Shown: positions 9,983 through 20,747, counted from the first letter of the stretch. The stretch is DNA of 33,571 nt from Burkholderiales bacterium (GCA_028868875.1 JAGWTS010000014.1:1-33571); one strand, 5' to 3'. Translations and numbers: made by a program. The notes: generated by a model from the sequence alone, not told the origin.

Positions 9983-12292
9983 TTGGACAAGATCGTTCTG
10001 CAAATCGCCGCCGAGCTCAAGGCCCGGCCGCAACAGGTGAAAGCGGCCGTCGACCTGCTCGACGGCGGCGCCACCGTCCCCTTCATCGCGCGCTACCGCA
10101 AGGAGGCCACCGACGGCCTCGACGACATCCAGCTGCGCGAGCTCGACACCCGCCTGGTCTACCTGCGCGAGCTCGAGGCGCGCCGCGCCGCCGTGCTCGA
10201 AAGCATCGAATCGCAGGGCAAGCTGAGCCCCGAACTGCGCGCCGCCGTCGAGGCCGCGCCGACCAAGCAGGAGCTCGAAGACCTCTACCTGCCGTTCAAG
10301 CCCCGTCGCCGCACCAAGGGAATGATCGCGCGCGAAGCGGGGCTGGAGCCGCTGGCGGACAAGCTGTTCGCCGATCCGACGCTGGATCCGCTGGCCGAGG
10401 CGCCGGCCTACATCAACGCCGAAGGCGGTTTCTCCGACGCCCACGCAGTGCTCGACGGCGTGCGCGACCTGCTCTCCGAGCGCTGGGCCGAGGACGCTGC
10501 GCTGGTCGGCGTCTTGCGCGAATGGCTGTGGTCCGAAGGCCTGCTGCGCAGCAAGCTTGCCGAAGGCAAGGACGGCAACCAGCCCGATGCCGCCAAGTTT
10601 CGCGACTACTTTGACTACGCGGAAGCCATCCGCACCGTGCCGAGCCACCGCGCGCTCGCGGTCTTCCGCGGCCGGACGCAGGAATGGCTGGACGCCAAAC
10701 TCGCGCTCGACGAGGAAGTGCTTCCCGGCCGCCCGAGCCAGGCCGAAGGGCGCATCGCGCGCCAGCTCGGCTGGAGCCATGCCTCTCGCCCCGGCGACGA
10801 ACTGATCCGCAAGACCGTGGCCTGGACCTGGAAAGTGAAACTCTCGCTGAGCCTGGAGCGCGACCTCTTCACGCGCCTGCGCGAAGGCGCCGAGACGGTG
10901 GCGATCAAGGTCTTCGCCGACAACCTGCGCGACCTGCTGCTCGCGGCGCCGGCCGGCAAGCGCGTCGTGATGGGGCTGGACCCCGGCATCCGCACCGGTG
11001 TCAAGGTGGCGGTGGTCGACGACACCGGCAAGGTGCTGGCGACGCACACGGTCTACCCGCACGAGCCGCGCAACGACTGGGAAGGCTCGCTGCACCAGCT
11101 GGGCCGCCTCGTCGCGACGCATGGCGTGACCCTGATCGCGATCGGCAACGGCACTGCGAGCCGCGAGACCGACAAGCTCGCCGGCGAGCTGCTGCAGCGC
11201 GTGCGCAAGATCGCGCCCGAGATGCAGATCGACAAGGTGGTCGTCAGCGAAGCCGGCGCTTCGGTCTATTCGGCGAGCGAATATGCGAGCAAGGAGCTGC
11301 CCGACCTGGACGTGAGCCTGCGCGGCGCGGTGAGCATCGCGCGCCGGCTGCAGGATCCGCTCGCCGAGCTCGTGAAGATCGACCCCAAGAGCATCGGCGT
11401 CGGCCAGTACCAGCATGACCTGAACCCGAGCGGCCTCGCGCGATCGCTCGACGCGGTGGTCGAGGACTGCGTCAACGCCGTCGGCGTGGACCTGAACACC
11501 GCGTCGGCGCCTTTGCTGGCGCGCGTCTCGGGGCTCTCGCCCGCGGTCGCGAATTCGATCGTGCGCTGGCGCGACGCACATGGCGCCTTCCGCAACCGCC
11601 AGCAACTGCTCGAAGTCTCGGGGCTGGGCCCGCGCACCTTCGAGCAGGCGGCCGGGTTCCTGCGCATCCGCGGCGGCGACAACCCGCTCGACCTGACGGG
11701 CGTGCACCCGGAAACCTATCCCGTCGTCGAGCGTCTGCTCGGCGGGCGACCGGTGGCCGAGCTGATGGGCCGCAGCGACGTGCTGCGAACGCTGCGCCCC
11801 GAGGCTTACGCCGACGAGCGCTTCGGCGCCATCACGGTCAAGGACATCATCGCCGAGCTGGAGAAGCCGGGGCGCGACCCGCGCCCGCATTTCGAAGTCG
11901 CGCGCTTCAACGAAGGCGTCGACGACATCGCCGACCTGAAGCCCGGCATGCTGCTCGAAGGCACGGTGAGCAACGTGGCCGAGTTCGGCGCCTTCGTCGA
12001 CCTCGGCGTGCACCAGGACGGGCTCGTCCACGTCAGCCAGATGAGCCACAAGTTCATCAAGGACGCGCGCGAGGCGGTGCGCACCGGCCAGGTCGTCAAG
12101 GTGCGCGTGCTCGAAGTCGACCTCGCACGCAAGCGCATCTCGCTCACGATGAAGCTCGACGCCCCGACACCATCGGTGAAGACCGGTGACAACGCCTACC
12201 GCCCAGCCGGCCGCGGCGAGCGCGCGCGCGGCCAGGAAGCGAGCGGCCAGAGCGCGATGGCCGCGGCCTTCGCCAAGCTAGGCAAGCGTTGA
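9983..12292 (+). CDS. tex: Tex-family RNA-binding transcriptional accessory protein
   Basis: VPFIARYRKEATDGLDD, LPFKPRRRTKG, GLDPGIRTGVKVAVVD, HhH region (LNTASAPLLARVSGLSP) and C-terminal S1 domain; TTG start proposed. Confidence 0.93.
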   Translation: MDKIVLQIAAELKARPQQVKAAVDLLDGGATVPFIARYRKEATDGLDDIQLRELDTRLVYLRELEARRAAVLESIESQGKLSPELRAAVEAAPTKQELEDLYLPFKPRRRTKGMIAREAGLEPLADKLFADPTLDPLAEAPAYINAEGGFSDAHAVLDGVRDLLSERWAEDAALVGVLREWLWSEGLLRSKLAEGKDGNQPDAAKFRDYFDYAEAIRTVPSHRALAVFRGRTQEWLDAKLALDEEVLPGRPSQAEGRIARQLGWSHASRPGDELIRKTVAWTWKVKLSLSLERDLFTRLREGAETVAIKVFADNLRDLLLAAPAGKRVVMGLDPGIRTGVKVAVVDDTGKVLATHTVYPHEPRNDWEGSLHQLGRLVATHGVTLIAIGNGTASRETDKLAGELLQRVRKIAPEMQIDKVVVSEAGASVYSASEYASKELPDLDVSLRGAVSIARRLQDPLAELVKIDPKSIGVGQYQHDLNPSGLARSLDAVVEDCVNAVGVDLNTASAPLLARVSGLSPAVANSIVRWRDAHGAFRNRQQLLEVSGLGPRTFEQAAGFLRIRGGDNPLDLTGVHPETYPVVERLLGGRPVAELMGRSDVLRTLRPEAYADERFGAITVKDIIAELEKPGRDPRPHFEVARFNEGVDDIADLKPGMLLEGTVSNVAEFGAFVDLGVHQDGLVHVSQMSHKFIKDAREAVRTGQVVKVRVLEVDLARKRISLTMKLDAPTPSVKTGDNAYRPAGRGERARGQEASGQSAMAAAFAKLGKR

Positions 12293-13365
12293 CGCGGGCT
12301 TTGCGGCTGTACGCCGGGCCGCGCGCCCGGGCTCAGTTGCGCGAGCGCGGGCTGAAGCCGGCCGACGTTCGCGTCATCCCGGCCGCGGCCGGCGGCCCGA
12401 AAGGGCTGGTGCTGAACCCGCTCGACCGCTTTCTCTTCGGCCATTGGCTCGCCGGCAGCACGCAGACGCTGCATCTGCCCGGCGCTTCGAGCGGCGCCTG
12501 GCGCCTGGCCTGCGCCTGCCGCGCCGACGCCGACCGGGCGCTGGCCGAATTCGCCGCCGACTACATCGCCCAGACCTATCCGCACGAACCCGGCAAGGCA
12601 CCCGCCGCGGCCGAGGTGAGCCGGATCTTCGGCGAGCGGTTGCAGGACCGGGTCGGCGACCATGGAGCCGAGATCCTCGCCCATCCGCAGCGCCGCCTCC
12701 ATGTCTTCGCCAGCCACGGCCGCGGCCTGCTCGCGCGCCCGGGGCCTTGGCGCACGCCGCTGGGCTATGCCGGCGCCATCGCCGCCAACCTGGTGAGCCG
12801 GCGCGCGCTCGGTGCCTGGCTCGAACGCGTCGTTCTCGGCGACCCGCGCGATGAACTGCCATTCCCGCTCGGCGACTTCCGCCACCGGCGCGCCGCGCTG
12901 ACTCCGGCCAACCTGCAAAGCGCCGTGCTCGCGAGCTGCACGATTCCCTTCTGGCTCGAAGCCGTGACCGACATCCCCGGCGCCCCGCCCGGCGCTTACT
13001 GGGACGGCGGCATCACCGACTACCACCTCCACCTCCACTACGCGGCGATGGGCGAGGGCCTCGTGCTCTACCCGCATTTCGAGCCGCAACTGGTGCCGAG
13101 CTGGTTCGACAAGCACCTGAAAAACCGCCATCGGGCGACCCCGTTCCTCGACAACCTGGTGCTGCTCGCCCCGAGCCCCGAATGGATCGCGACCTTGCCC
13201 GGCGGCCGCCTTCCGACCCGCCACGACTTCAAGACCTGGGTCGACGACGACGCCGCACGCCAGCGCGCCTGGCGCCTTGCGGTCGCCGAAAGCGCGCGTC
13301 TGGCCGATGATTTCGAGCATATCGTCTCGGCGCGCTCGATCAACGACGCGCTGCCCCTGATCTAG
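12289..13365 (+). CDS. Patatin-like phospholipase family protein
   Basis: GGPKG, nucleophile elbow GASSG, and DGG dyad (YWDGGITDYH); TTGA overlap with tex. Confidence 0.72.
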   Translation: MTRALRLYAGPRARAQLRERGLKPADVRVIPAAAGGPKGLVLNPLDRFLFGHWLAGSTQTLHLPGASSGAWRLACACRADADRALAEFAADYIAQTYPHEPGKAPAAAEVSRIFGERLQDRVGDHGAEILAHPQRRLHVFASHGRGLLARPGPWRTPLGYAGAIAANLVSRRALGAWLERVVLGDPRDELPFPLGDFRHRRAALTPANLQSAVLASCTIPFWLEAVTDIPGAPPGAYWDGGITDYHLHLHYAAMGEGLVLYPHFEPQLVPSWFDKHLKNRHRATPFLDNLVLLAPSPEWIATLPGGRLPTRHDFKTWVDDDAARQRAWRLAVAESARLADDFEHIVSARSINDALPLI

Positions 13366-13368
13366 AAT
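13363..13368 (+). promoter_or_regulatory. Possible -10 element (TAGAAT) for the thrS leader
   Basis: TAGAAT overlapping the upstream stop codon; no clear -35. Confidence 0.25.
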
Positions 13369-13418
13369 CAGGCCGCTTCGATCCACCTTCAGCAAGAGCA
13401 AGAAAGGCAGCACGGGTT

Positions 13419-13466
13419 ATGACACCGCGGACTAGTCGCTTCACCAGCCCCTTAACCGCCGCGTAG
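13419..13466 (+). CDS. Candidate leader peptide MTPRTSRFTSPLTAA* upstream of thrS
   Basis: ATG ACA CCG CGG ACT AGT CGC TTC ACC AGC CCC TTA ACC GCC GCG TAG; 4 Thr in 15 codons; AAAGG 11 nt upstream; followed by intrinsic terminator. Confidence 0.6.
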   Translation: MTPRTSRFTSPLTAA

Positions 13467-13492
13467 CCGTTCGCCCCTGCTCCTGAACGACC

Positions 13493-13518
13493 AAGCGCGG
13501 CATCCCCCGCGCTTTTTT
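13493..13518 (+). terminator. Intrinsic terminator/attenuator upstream of thrS
   Basis: AAGCGCGG-CATCCC-CCGCGCTT perfect 8-bp stem, 6-nt loop, T6 tract; ends 20 nt before thrS ATG. Confidence 0.85.
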
Positions 13519-13538
13519 CTTGCCCGAGGTTTTCCAAA

Positions 13539-15446
13539 ATGATCCAGATCACGCTGCCGGACGGCTCCCGGCGCGAATTTCCCGGCCCCGTCACGGTGGC
13601 CGAAGTGGCGGCTTCGATCGGCGCCGGACTTGCCAAGGCCGCGATCGCCGGCAAGGTCGATGGCCGTCTCGTCGACACGAGCGAACGCATCGAAGCCGAC
13701 GCGGCTTTGGCCATCGTCACCGACCGCGACCCCGAAGGCCTGGAGCTGATCCGCCATTCGACGGCCCACCTGCTCGCCTATGCGGTCAAGCAGCTCTTCC
13801 CCGAAGCCCAGGTGACCATCGGCCCGACGGTCGAGAACGGCTTCTATTACGACTTCGCCTACAAGCGCCCGTTCACGCCCGAGGACCTGGCGGCGATCGA
13901 GCAGCGCATGGCCGAGCTGGCGAAGAAGGACGAGCCGGTCGTGCGCCGCGTCCTGCCGCGCGACGAGGCGGTGGCCTACTTCAAGGGCCTGGGCGAGCAT
14001 TACAAGGCCGAGATCATCGAGAGCATCCCGGCCGACCAGGCCGTGTCGCTGTACCGCGAAGGCGGCTTCGAAGACCTCTGCCGCGGCCCCCACGTGCCGA
14101 GCACGGGGCGCCTGAAGCATTTCAAGCTCATGAAGGTCGCCGGCGCCTACTGGCGCGGCGACCAGAACAACGAGCAGTTGCAGCGCATCTACGGCACGGC
14201 CTGGGCGACGAAGGACGAACTGCAGGGCTATCTGCGCATGCTCGAGGAAGCCGAGCGGCGCGATCACCGGCGGCTGGGGCGCGAGCTCGACCTGTTCCAC
14301 CTCGACGAGCATTCCCCCGGCACGGTGTTCTGGCACCCCAAGGGCTGGACGCTGTGGCAGGAGGTCGAGCAGTACATGCGCCGCGTCTACCGCGAGAACG
14401 GCTACCAGGAGGTCAAGGGCCCGCAAATCCTCGACCAGGGGCTGTGGGAGAAAACGGGCCACTGGGGCAAGTACCGCGAGAACATGTTCACGACCGAGTC
14501 GGAGAAGCGCGAGTACGCGTTGAAGCCGATGAACTGCCCCGGTCACATCCTGATCTTCAAGCAAGGCATCAAGAGCTACCGCGACCTGCCGCTGCGCTAC
14601 GGCGAGTTCGGCCAGTGCCACCGCAACGAGCCCACGGGCGGGCTGCACGGCATCATGCGCGTGCGCGCCTTCACGCAGGACGACGGCCACATCTTCTGCA
14701 CCGAAGACCAGATCCTGGACGAATGCGTGGCCTACACGGCCTTGCTGCAAAAGGTCTACAAGGACTTCGGCTTCAGCGACATCATCTACAAGGTGGCGAC
14801 GCGGCCGGACGCCCGCATCGGCAGCGACGAAGTCTGGGACAAGGCCGAGCATGCGTTGATGGAAAGCCTGCGCCGCTCCGGATGCGACTTCATCGTCTCG
14901 CCCGGCGACGGCGCCTTCTATGGCCCGAAGATCGAGTACACGCTGAAAGACGCGATCGGCCGCCAGTGGCAGTGCGGCACGATGCAGGTCGACTTCTCGA
15001 TGGCCGAGCGCCTCGATGCGGTCTACGTGGCCGAAAGCGGCGAGCGCCTGCACCCGGTGATGCTGCACCGGGCCATCGTCGGCAGCTTGGAGCGTTTCAT
15101 CGGCATCCTGATCGAGCAGCATGCCGGTGCCTTGCCGGCCTGGCTCGCGCCGGTGCAGGTGGTGCTGAGCCCGATCACCGACGGGCAGCAGGAATACGTC
15201 GCCGAAGTGGCGAAAACGTTGCAAAAACAAGGAGTTAGGGTCTCGCTTGATTTGCGCAACGAAAAAATAGGATATAAAATCCGCGAGCATTCGATGCAAA
15301 AGGTTCCGTACATCCTCGTCGCAGGCGACAAGGAAAAGGCAAACGGGGCCGTTTCGGTGCGCGCCCGGGGCAACGTCGACCTCGGGGTGATGGCACTGGC
15401 CGACTTCCAAACCAAGCTCGCCAGCGACATCGCCCTGAAGGTCTAG
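13539..15446 (+). CDS. thrS: Threonine--tRNA ligase
   Basis: TGS domain, [59 protein letters not shown]. Confidence 0.98.
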   Translation: MIQITLPDGSRREFPGPVTVAEVAASIGAGLAKAAIAGKVDGRLVDTSERIEADAALAIVTDRDPEGLELIRHSTAHLLAYAVKQLFPEAQVTIGPTVENGFYYDFAYKRPFTPEDLAAIEQRMAELAKKDEPVVRRVLPRDEAVAYFKGLGEHYKAEIIESIPADQAVSLYREGGFEDLCRGPHVPSTGRLKHFKLMKVAGAYWRGDQNNEQLQRIYGTAWATKDELQGYLRMLEEAERRDHRRLGRELDLFHLDEHSPGTVFWHPKGWTLWQEVEQYMRRVYRENGYQEVKGPQILDQGLWEKTGHWGKYRENMFTTESEKREYALKPMNCPGHILIFKQGIKSYRDLPLRYGEFGQCHRNEPTGGLHGIMRVRAFTQDDGHIFCTEDQILDECVAYTALLQKVYKDFGFSDIIYKVATRPDARIGSDEVWDKAEHALMESLRRSGCDFIVSPGDGAFYGPKIEYTLKDAIGRQWQCGTMQVDFSMAERLDAVYVAESGERLHPVMLHRAIVGSLERFIGILIEQHAGALPAWLAPVQVVLSPITDGQQEYVAEVAKTLQKQGVRVSLDLRNEKIGYKIREHSMQKVPYILVAGDKEKANGAVSVRARGNVDLGVMALADFQTKLASDIALKV

Positions 15447-15521
15447 CCGTCGCCCCCCGGCGCGCTTCGTTCATTGTTGGGTGGCCCAGCTTGCCTATGG
15501 GTCGCGCGAAGGAGTCGACAC

Positions 15522-16070
15522 ATCGCTACTTTCATGGACCGCCGCACGCCGAACGCGGAGCGCAAGCACCGCTTGAATCGGGAGATCCTGGCGCCGAGCG
15601 TGCGCTTGAACGGGGTGGAGAACGAACCCCTGGGAATCGTCCCCACGATCGAGGCGTTGCGAATGGCGGGCGAGCTGGACGTGGACCTCGTCGAGATCGC
15701 CGCCGCGGCGGATCCGCCGGTGTGCCGCTTGATGGACTACGGCAAGTTCAAGTACCAGGAACAGAAGAAGGCCGCCGAAGCCAAGTCCAAGCAGAAGGTC
15801 ATCGAGGTCAAGGAAGTCAAGTTCCGGCCCGGTACCGACGAAGGCGACTACGCGATCAAGATGCGCAATCTGCGCCGCTTCATCAGTGAAGACGGCGACA
15901 AAGGCAAGGTCACGCTGCGGTTCCGGGGTCGCGAGATCACGCACCAGGACATCGGCATGCGCCTGCTGGAGCGGATTCGCGACGAACTGGCCGATGTCTC
16001 GGTGGTCGAGCACATGCCCAAGCTCGAAGGACGCCAGATGATCATGGTGCTGGCGCCCAAGAGAAAGTAG
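15522..16070 (+). CDS. infC: Translation initiation factor IF-3 (ATC start proposed)
   Basis: AAGGAG 7 nt upstream of ATC at 15522; [35 protein letters not shown]. Confidence 0.93.
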   Translation: MATFMDRRTPNAERKHRLNREILAPSVRLNGVENEPLGIVPTIEALRMAGELDVDLVEIAAAADPPVCRLMDYGKFKYQEQKKAAEAKSKQKVIEVKEVKFRPGTDEGDYAIKMRNLRRFISEDGDKGKVTLRFRGREITHQDIGMRLLERIRDELADVSVVEHMPKLEGRQMIMVLAPKRK

Positions 16071-16086
16071 AGAATACGAAGTTGCG

Positions 16087-16171
16087 CTCGTTCCGCGGTC
16101 TGGTCACCGCGGACGAGTCGAGAAGAAGCCGCTGCAAGGCCGGACAAGCACTCCGTCGGAGTCGCCTGCAG
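16087..16171 (+). promoter_or_regulatory. Structured leader of rpmI-rplT (two hairpins)
   Basis: CTCG-(T)-TCCGCGGT/CTGGTC/ACCGCGGA-CGAG and CTGCA-(A)-GGC...GCC-TGCAG enclosing ACTCC/GTC/GGAGT; no T tract. Confidence 0.5.
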
Positions 16172-16195
16172 GGGTGTCAAGAGAAGGAGCATTCA

Positions 16196-16399
16196 ATGCC
16201 CAAGATGAAGACCAAGAAGAGCGCGGCCAAGCGGTTCCGCGTGCGTCCGGGTGGCACCGTCAAGCGCGGCCAAGCCTACAAGCGCCACATCCTGACCAAG
16301 AAAACGACCAAGAACAAGCGCCACCTGCGCGGCGCCGTCAACGTGCACGAGACCAACATGGGCCACATCGCTGCGATGATGCCCTTCGCCGGTCTTTAA
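16196..16399 (+). CDS. rpmI: 50S ribosomal protein L35
   Basis: [46 protein letters not shown]. Confidence 0.98.
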   Translation: MPKMKTKKSAAKRFRVRPGGTVKRGQAYKRHILTKKTTKNKRHLRGAVNVHETNMGHIAAMMPFAGL

Positions 16400-16423
16400 C
16401 CACAACGCAGAAGGAGCACACAC

Positions 16424-16780
16424 ATGCCTCGCGTCAAACGTGGTGTCACGGCACACGCCCGCCACAAGAAGATCCTGGCCCTCGCAAAGGGCTTCCGCGG
16501 CCGCCGCAAGAACGTCTTCCGCATCGCCAAGCAGGCGGTGATGAAGGCGGGGCAATACGCCTACCGCGACCGCCGTACCCGCAAGCGCGTCTTCCGCCAG
16601 CTGTGGATCGCCCGCATCAACGCCGCCTCGCGCGAGTTGGGCGTGACCTACAGCAAGTTCATGGCCGGCCTGAAGAAGGCGAATATCGACATCGACCGCA
16701 AGGTGCTTGCCGACATGGCCGTCAACGATCCGGCCGCTTTCGGCAGCATCGTCGAGAAGGTGAAGGCCCAGTTGGCTTGA
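16424..16780 (+). CDS. rplT: 50S ribosomal protein L20
   Basis: [39 protein letters not shown]. Confidence 0.98.
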   Translation: MPRVKRGVTAHARHKKILALAKGFRGRRKNVFRIAKQAVMKAGQYAYRDRRTRKRVFRQLWIARINAASRELGVTYSKFMAGLKKANIDIDRKVLADMAVNDPAAFGSIVEKVKAQLA

Positions 16781-16828
16781 TGTCACTGCCTCCGCGGCCC
16801 ACGCGCCGCGCGGGCCCGTCCAGCGTAC

Positions 16829-16863
16829 GAAGGCCGTCACCTCGGGGCGGCCTTCACTTTTTT
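16829..16863 (+). terminator. Intrinsic terminator between rplT and pheS
   Basis: GAAGGCCG / 11-nt loop / CGGCCTTC, then AC-T6; 7 nt before pheS ATG. Confidence 0.8.
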
Positions 16864-16870
16864 GTGATCC

Positions 16871-17914
16871 ATGAACGACCTTGAACAGCTCGTGCAAGGC
16901 GCCGTCGTCGAGTTCGACGCCGCGCCCAGCCCGGCCGAACTCGAGAACGCCAAGGCGCGCTACCTGGGCCGCAGCGGTCGCGTCACCGAACTGCTGAAAG
17001 GCCTGGCCGCGCTCGACGCCCAGGCCAAGAAGGCGCGCGGCGCCGAGATCAACCAGGCCAAGGCCCGAATCGAAGCCGCCTTGAACGCCAGCCGCGAGCG
17101 CCTGGCCGAAGCCGAGCTCGCGTCGCAACTGCAGGCCGAGGCGCTGGACGTGACCCTGCCCGGGCGCCGTCGCGGCACCGGCGGGCTGCATCCGGTGAGC
17201 CGGACGATCGAGCGCATCGAGGCTATCTTCGCGTCGATGGGTTTCGACGTCGCCGAAGGCCCCGAGATCGAGACCGACTGGATGAGCTTTACCGCCTTGA
17301 ACAACCCGGAGAACCATCCGGCGCGTTCGATGCAGGACACCTTCTATGTCGACGTGAAGGACAGCGAAGGGCGCTGGCTCAACCTGCGCCCGCACACGAG
17401 CCCGATGCAGGTGCGCTACGCGCGCGCTCACGCCGCGAAATATGCCGGCGCGGCGACCATGCCCGAGATCCGCGTCGTCGCCCCGGGCCGCACCTACCGC
17501 GTCGACAGCGACGCGACGCATTCGCCGATGTTCCACCAGTGCGAAGGGCTGTGGATCGGCGAGAACGTGAGCTTCAAGGACCTGAAGTTCGTCTTCATCG
17601 AGTTCATCCGCCAGTTCTTCGAGACCGACGACTTCGACGCCCGCTTCCGGCCCTCGTTCTTCCCCTTCACCGAGCCTTCGGCCGAGATCGACATCGCCTT
17701 CCGCAGCGGGCCGCTGGCCGGGCGCTGGCTCGAGGTGGCGGGCTCGGGCCAGGTGCATCCGAACGTGGTGCGCAACTACGGGCTGGACCCCGAGCGTCAC
17801 ATCGGCTTCGCCTTCGGCATGGGACCGGACCGCCTCGCCATGCTGCGCTACGGCGTTTCCGACCTGCGCCAGTTCTTCGAAGGCGACCTTCGTTTCCTCA
17901 CCCAGTTCAAGTAA
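16871..17914 (+). CDS. pheS: Phenylalanine--tRNA ligase alpha subunit
   Basis: [54 protein letters not shown]. Confidence 0.98.
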   Translation: MNDLEQLVQGAVVEFDAAPSPAELENAKARYLGRSGRVTELLKGLAALDAQAKKARGAEINQAKARIEAALNASRERLAEAELASQLQAEALDVTLPGRRRGTGGLHPVSRTIERIEAIFASMGFDVAEGPEIETDWMSFTALNNPENHPARSMQDTFYVDVKDSEGRWLNLRPHTSPMQVRYARAHAAKYAGAATMPEIRVVAPGRTYRVDSDATHSPMFHQCEGLWIGENVSFKDLKFVFIEFIRQFFETDDFDARFRPSFFPFTEPSAEIDIAFRSGPLAGRWLEVAGSGQVHPNVVRNYGLDPERHIGFAFGMGPDRLAMLRYGVSDLRQFFEGDLRFLTQFK

Positions 17915-17919
17915 GCGCG

Positions 17920-20325
17920 ATGCAATTTCCGGAATCCTGGTTGCGCGAGTTCTGCAACCCGCCGATCACCACGCAAGCCCTGGCCGATCTGCTCACGATG
18001 TCGGGCATGGAGGTCGAGGAACTGCGCCCCGTGGCGCCGCCTTTCAGCGGCATCGTCGTGGCCGAGATCGTCGAGGCCCAGCCCCACCCGCAAGCCGACC
18101 GCCTGCGCGTGTGCAAGGTCAACGCCGGCGGCGAGCTGCTGCAAATCGTCTGCGGCGCGCCGAATGCGCGCGCCGGGCTGCGCGCGCCGCTGGCCCTGGT
18201 CGGCGCGCAACTGCCGCCAGGCGCCGACGGCAAGCCCTTGCAGATCGGCGTCGGCAAGCTGCGCGGCATCGAGAGCCGCGGCATGCTGTGCTCGGCCAAG
18301 GAACTCGGCATCGCCGACGACCACGGTGGCCTGCTCGAGCTGCCGGCCGACGCGCCCGTGGGCGCCGACATTCGAGCCTACCTGAACCTCGACGACCATG
18401 TCTTCACGCTCAAGCTCACGCCCAATCTGGCGCATGGCCTGAGCGTCTACGGCGTCGCGCGCGAGGTCTCGGCGCTCACCGGCGCGCCGCTGCTCACCCC
18501 GCTCATCGAGCCGGTGCAGCCCGGCCACGACCAGCGCCTGCCGGTCGAGGTGCAGGCCCCCGAGCTCTGCGGCCGCTTCTCGGGCCGCGTCGTGCGCGGT
18601 GTCAACACGAAGGCGAAGACGCCGCAATGGATGGTCGACCGCCTGGCGCGCTGCGGCCAGCGCAGCGTCACGGCCCTGGTCGACATCTCGAACTACGTGA
18701 TGTTCGAATACGCGCGGCCGACCCACATCTTCGATCTCGACCGCATCCACGACAAGCTCATCGTGCGCTGGGGCCGGCCGGGCGAGACGCTCGAACTGCT
18801 CAACGGCAACACGGTCACGGTCGATGAGCAGGTGGGCGTGATCGCCGACACCCAGGCCGTCGAGTCTCTGGCCGGCATCATGGGCGGCGAGGCGACCGCG
18901 GTCTCCGACGAAACGAAGAACATCTACATCGAAGCCGCCTTCTGGTGGCCGGAAGCGGTGGCGGGGCGCTCGCGCCGCTTCAACTTCTCGACCGAGGCCG
19001 GGCACCGCTTCGAACGCGGCGTCGACCCGGCGCTGACGGCCCTGCACATCGAGCGCATCACCGCGCTCGTGATCGAGATCTGCGGCGGCAGCGCGGGCCC
19101 GATGGACGACCAGGTGCTGCGACTGCCCGAGGCGGCGCCGGTCAGCTTGCGCGTCGCGCGCGCCTGCAAGGTGGTCGGGATGCCGATCACGCAGGAGCAG
19201 TGCACGCAGGTCTTCGCGCGCCTGGGCCTGCCGTTCACGGAAGAACCGGGCCGCATCACGGTGCGCCCGCCGAGCTGGCGCTTCGACCTCGAGATCGAGG
19301 AAGACCTGATCGAAGAGGTGATCCGCGTCATCGGCTACGACAGGCTGCCCGCGACGCCGCCGATCGCCCCGGTGACCGCCCGCGTGCGCCCCGAGGCGCG
19401 GCGCGGAGTCTCGGCGCTGCAGCACGCGATGGCCGCACTCGACTACCAGGAGACGATCAATTTCGCCTTCGTCGAGGAGCGCTGGGAGCGCGAACTGGCA
19501 GGCAACGACGATCCGATCAAGGTGCTGAACCCGATCGCCGCGCCGCTGGCGGTGATGCGCTCGAGCCTCGCCGGCAGTCTGATCGCGGTGCTGCGCCACA
19601 ACCTCGCGCGCAAGGCCTCGCGCGTGCGCGTGTTCGAGGTCGGCCGTGTCTTCAAGCGCAACCCGCAGGCCGCCGAAGGCCCGCTTGCGGTGGCCGGGGT
19701 CGACCAGCCGGCGCGCCTCGGTGGCCTGGCCTACGGCAGCGCCGAGCCGCTGCAATGGGGCGAGAAAGAGCGCGCGGTCGACTTCTTCGACGTCAAGGGC
19801 GACATCGAGTCCCTGCTCGCGCCGCTCGAACCGGTCTTCGTCGCCGCCACCCACCCGGCCCTGCACCCGGGGCGCTGCGCACGCATCGAAGTGGGCGGGC
19901 ACGCGGTCGGCCATGTCGGCGAACTCCATCCCAGGTGGCGCCAGGCCTACGACCTGCCGCAGGCGCCTGTGCTGTTCGAGCTCGAACTCGTCGCGGTGCT
20001 CGAGCGGCGGGTTCCAGCTTTCGAAGCGCTGCCGCGCCAGCAGGCGGTGCAGCGCGACCTCGCGCTCGTGGTGGGCGAGGGCGTGGCCCACGATGCCTTG
20101 GTCGAGTGCCTGGCTGCCGACCCGCTGATCCGCGCCGCGACGCTGTTCGACGTCTACAAGCCGACGGCACCGCAGCCCGGAATCGGCGCGGGCGAGCGCA
20201 GCCTGGCGGTGCGCATCGAACTGCTCGACGACGAGAGCACCCTTACCGACGAGCGCATCGATGCCGCGGTAGCGGCCGCCTTGGCGCGTGCCCAGGCCGC
20301 CTTCGGCGCGCGCCTGCGCGCCTGA
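17920..20325 (+). CDS. pheT: Phenylalanine--tRNA ligase beta subunit
   Basis: [14 protein letters not shown]; tRNA-binding domain; B5 domain; C-terminal FDX-ACB domain. Confidence 0.98.
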   Translation: MQFPESWLREFCNPPITTQALADLLTMSGMEVEELRPVAPPFSGIVVAEIVEAQPHPQADRLRVCKVNAGGELLQIVCGAPNARAGLRAPLALVGAQLPPGADGKPLQIGVGKLRGIESRGMLCSAKELGIADDHGGLLELPADAPVGADIRAYLNLDDHVFTLKLTPNLAHGLSVYGVAREVSALTGAPLLTPLIEPVQPGHDQRLPVEVQAPELCGRFSGRVVRGVNTKAKTPQWMVDRLARCGQRSVTALVDISNYVMFEYARPTHIFDLDRIHDKLIVRWGRPGETLELLNGNTVTVDEQVGVIADTQAVESLAGIMGGEATAVSDETKNIYIEAAFWWPEAVAGRSRRFNFSTEAGHRFERGVDPALTALHIERITALVIEICGGSAGPMDDQVLRLPEAAPVSLRVARACKVVGMPITQEQCTQVFARLGLPFTEEPGRITVRPPSWRFDLEIEEDLIEEVIRVIGYDRLPATPPIAPVTARVRPEARRGVSALQHAMAALDYQETINFAFVEERWERELAGNDDPIKVLNPIAAPLAVMRSSLAGSLIAVLRHNLARKASRVRVFEVGRVFKRNPQAAEGPLAVAGVDQPARLGGLAYGSAEPLQWGEKERAVDFFDVKGDIESLLAPLEPVFVAATHPALHPGRCARIEVGGHAVGHVGELHPRWRQAYDLPQAPVLFELELVAVLERRVPAFEALPRQQAVQRDLALVVGEGVAHDALVECLAADPLIRAATLFDVYKPTAPQPGIGAGERSLAVRIELLDDESTLTDERIDAAVAAALARAQAAFGARLRA

Positions 20326-20350
20326 GAACGAGCGACGGAGACAACAAGAC

Positions 20351-20713
20351 ATGGACGACGAAGATCCTTCCGCAGAGCGCGTCATCCTGCCTTCGCTGGA
20401 GACGCCGACGCTCACCAAGGCCGAACTGGCCGAGCTGCTGTTCGACCGCCTGGGCTTGAACAAGCGCGAGTCCAAGGACATGGTCGAAGCCTTCTTCGAG
20501 ATCGTGCACGGCAGCCTCGTCGAAGGCTGCGACGTCAAGCTCTCGGGCTTCGGCAACTTCAATATCCGACGCAAGGCGCCGCGCCCGGGGCGCAACCCGC
20601 GCACCGGCGAGTCGATCCCGATCAAGGCCCGCCATGTCGTGACGTTTCACGCCAGTCACAAACTGAAGTCGCTCGTGCAGGGGGATACCCCGACCGACGA
20701 AGACTTCGAGTAG
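20351..20713 (+). CDS. ihfA: Integration host factor alpha subunit
   Basis: [57 protein letters not shown]. Confidence 0.96.
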   Translation: MDDEDPSAERVILPSLETPTLTKAELAELLFDRLGLNKRESKDMVEAFFEIVHGSLVEGCDVKLSGFGNFNIRRKAPRPGRNPRTGESIPIKARHVVTFHASHKLKSLVQGDTPTDEDFE

Positions 20714-20747
20714 AGTCTGCTTTTGCCGATGGATCCCATTGATTTCA

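Noticed and set aside
9311-12049. 912-aa minus-strand ORF antisense to tex and DUF1223
   Set aside because: Antisense artefact; the plus-strand Tex protein has clear domain motifs and the minus translation has none
16780-16884. pheM-like phenylalanine leader peptide before pheS
   Set aside because: The uORF reads [34 protein letters not shown]; the only Phe codons are the T tract itself, after the hairpin, so classical Phe attenuation is not supported
17848-20625. 925-aa minus-strand ORF antisense to pheT
   Set aside because: Shadow ORF produced by high-GC codon bias opposite pheT
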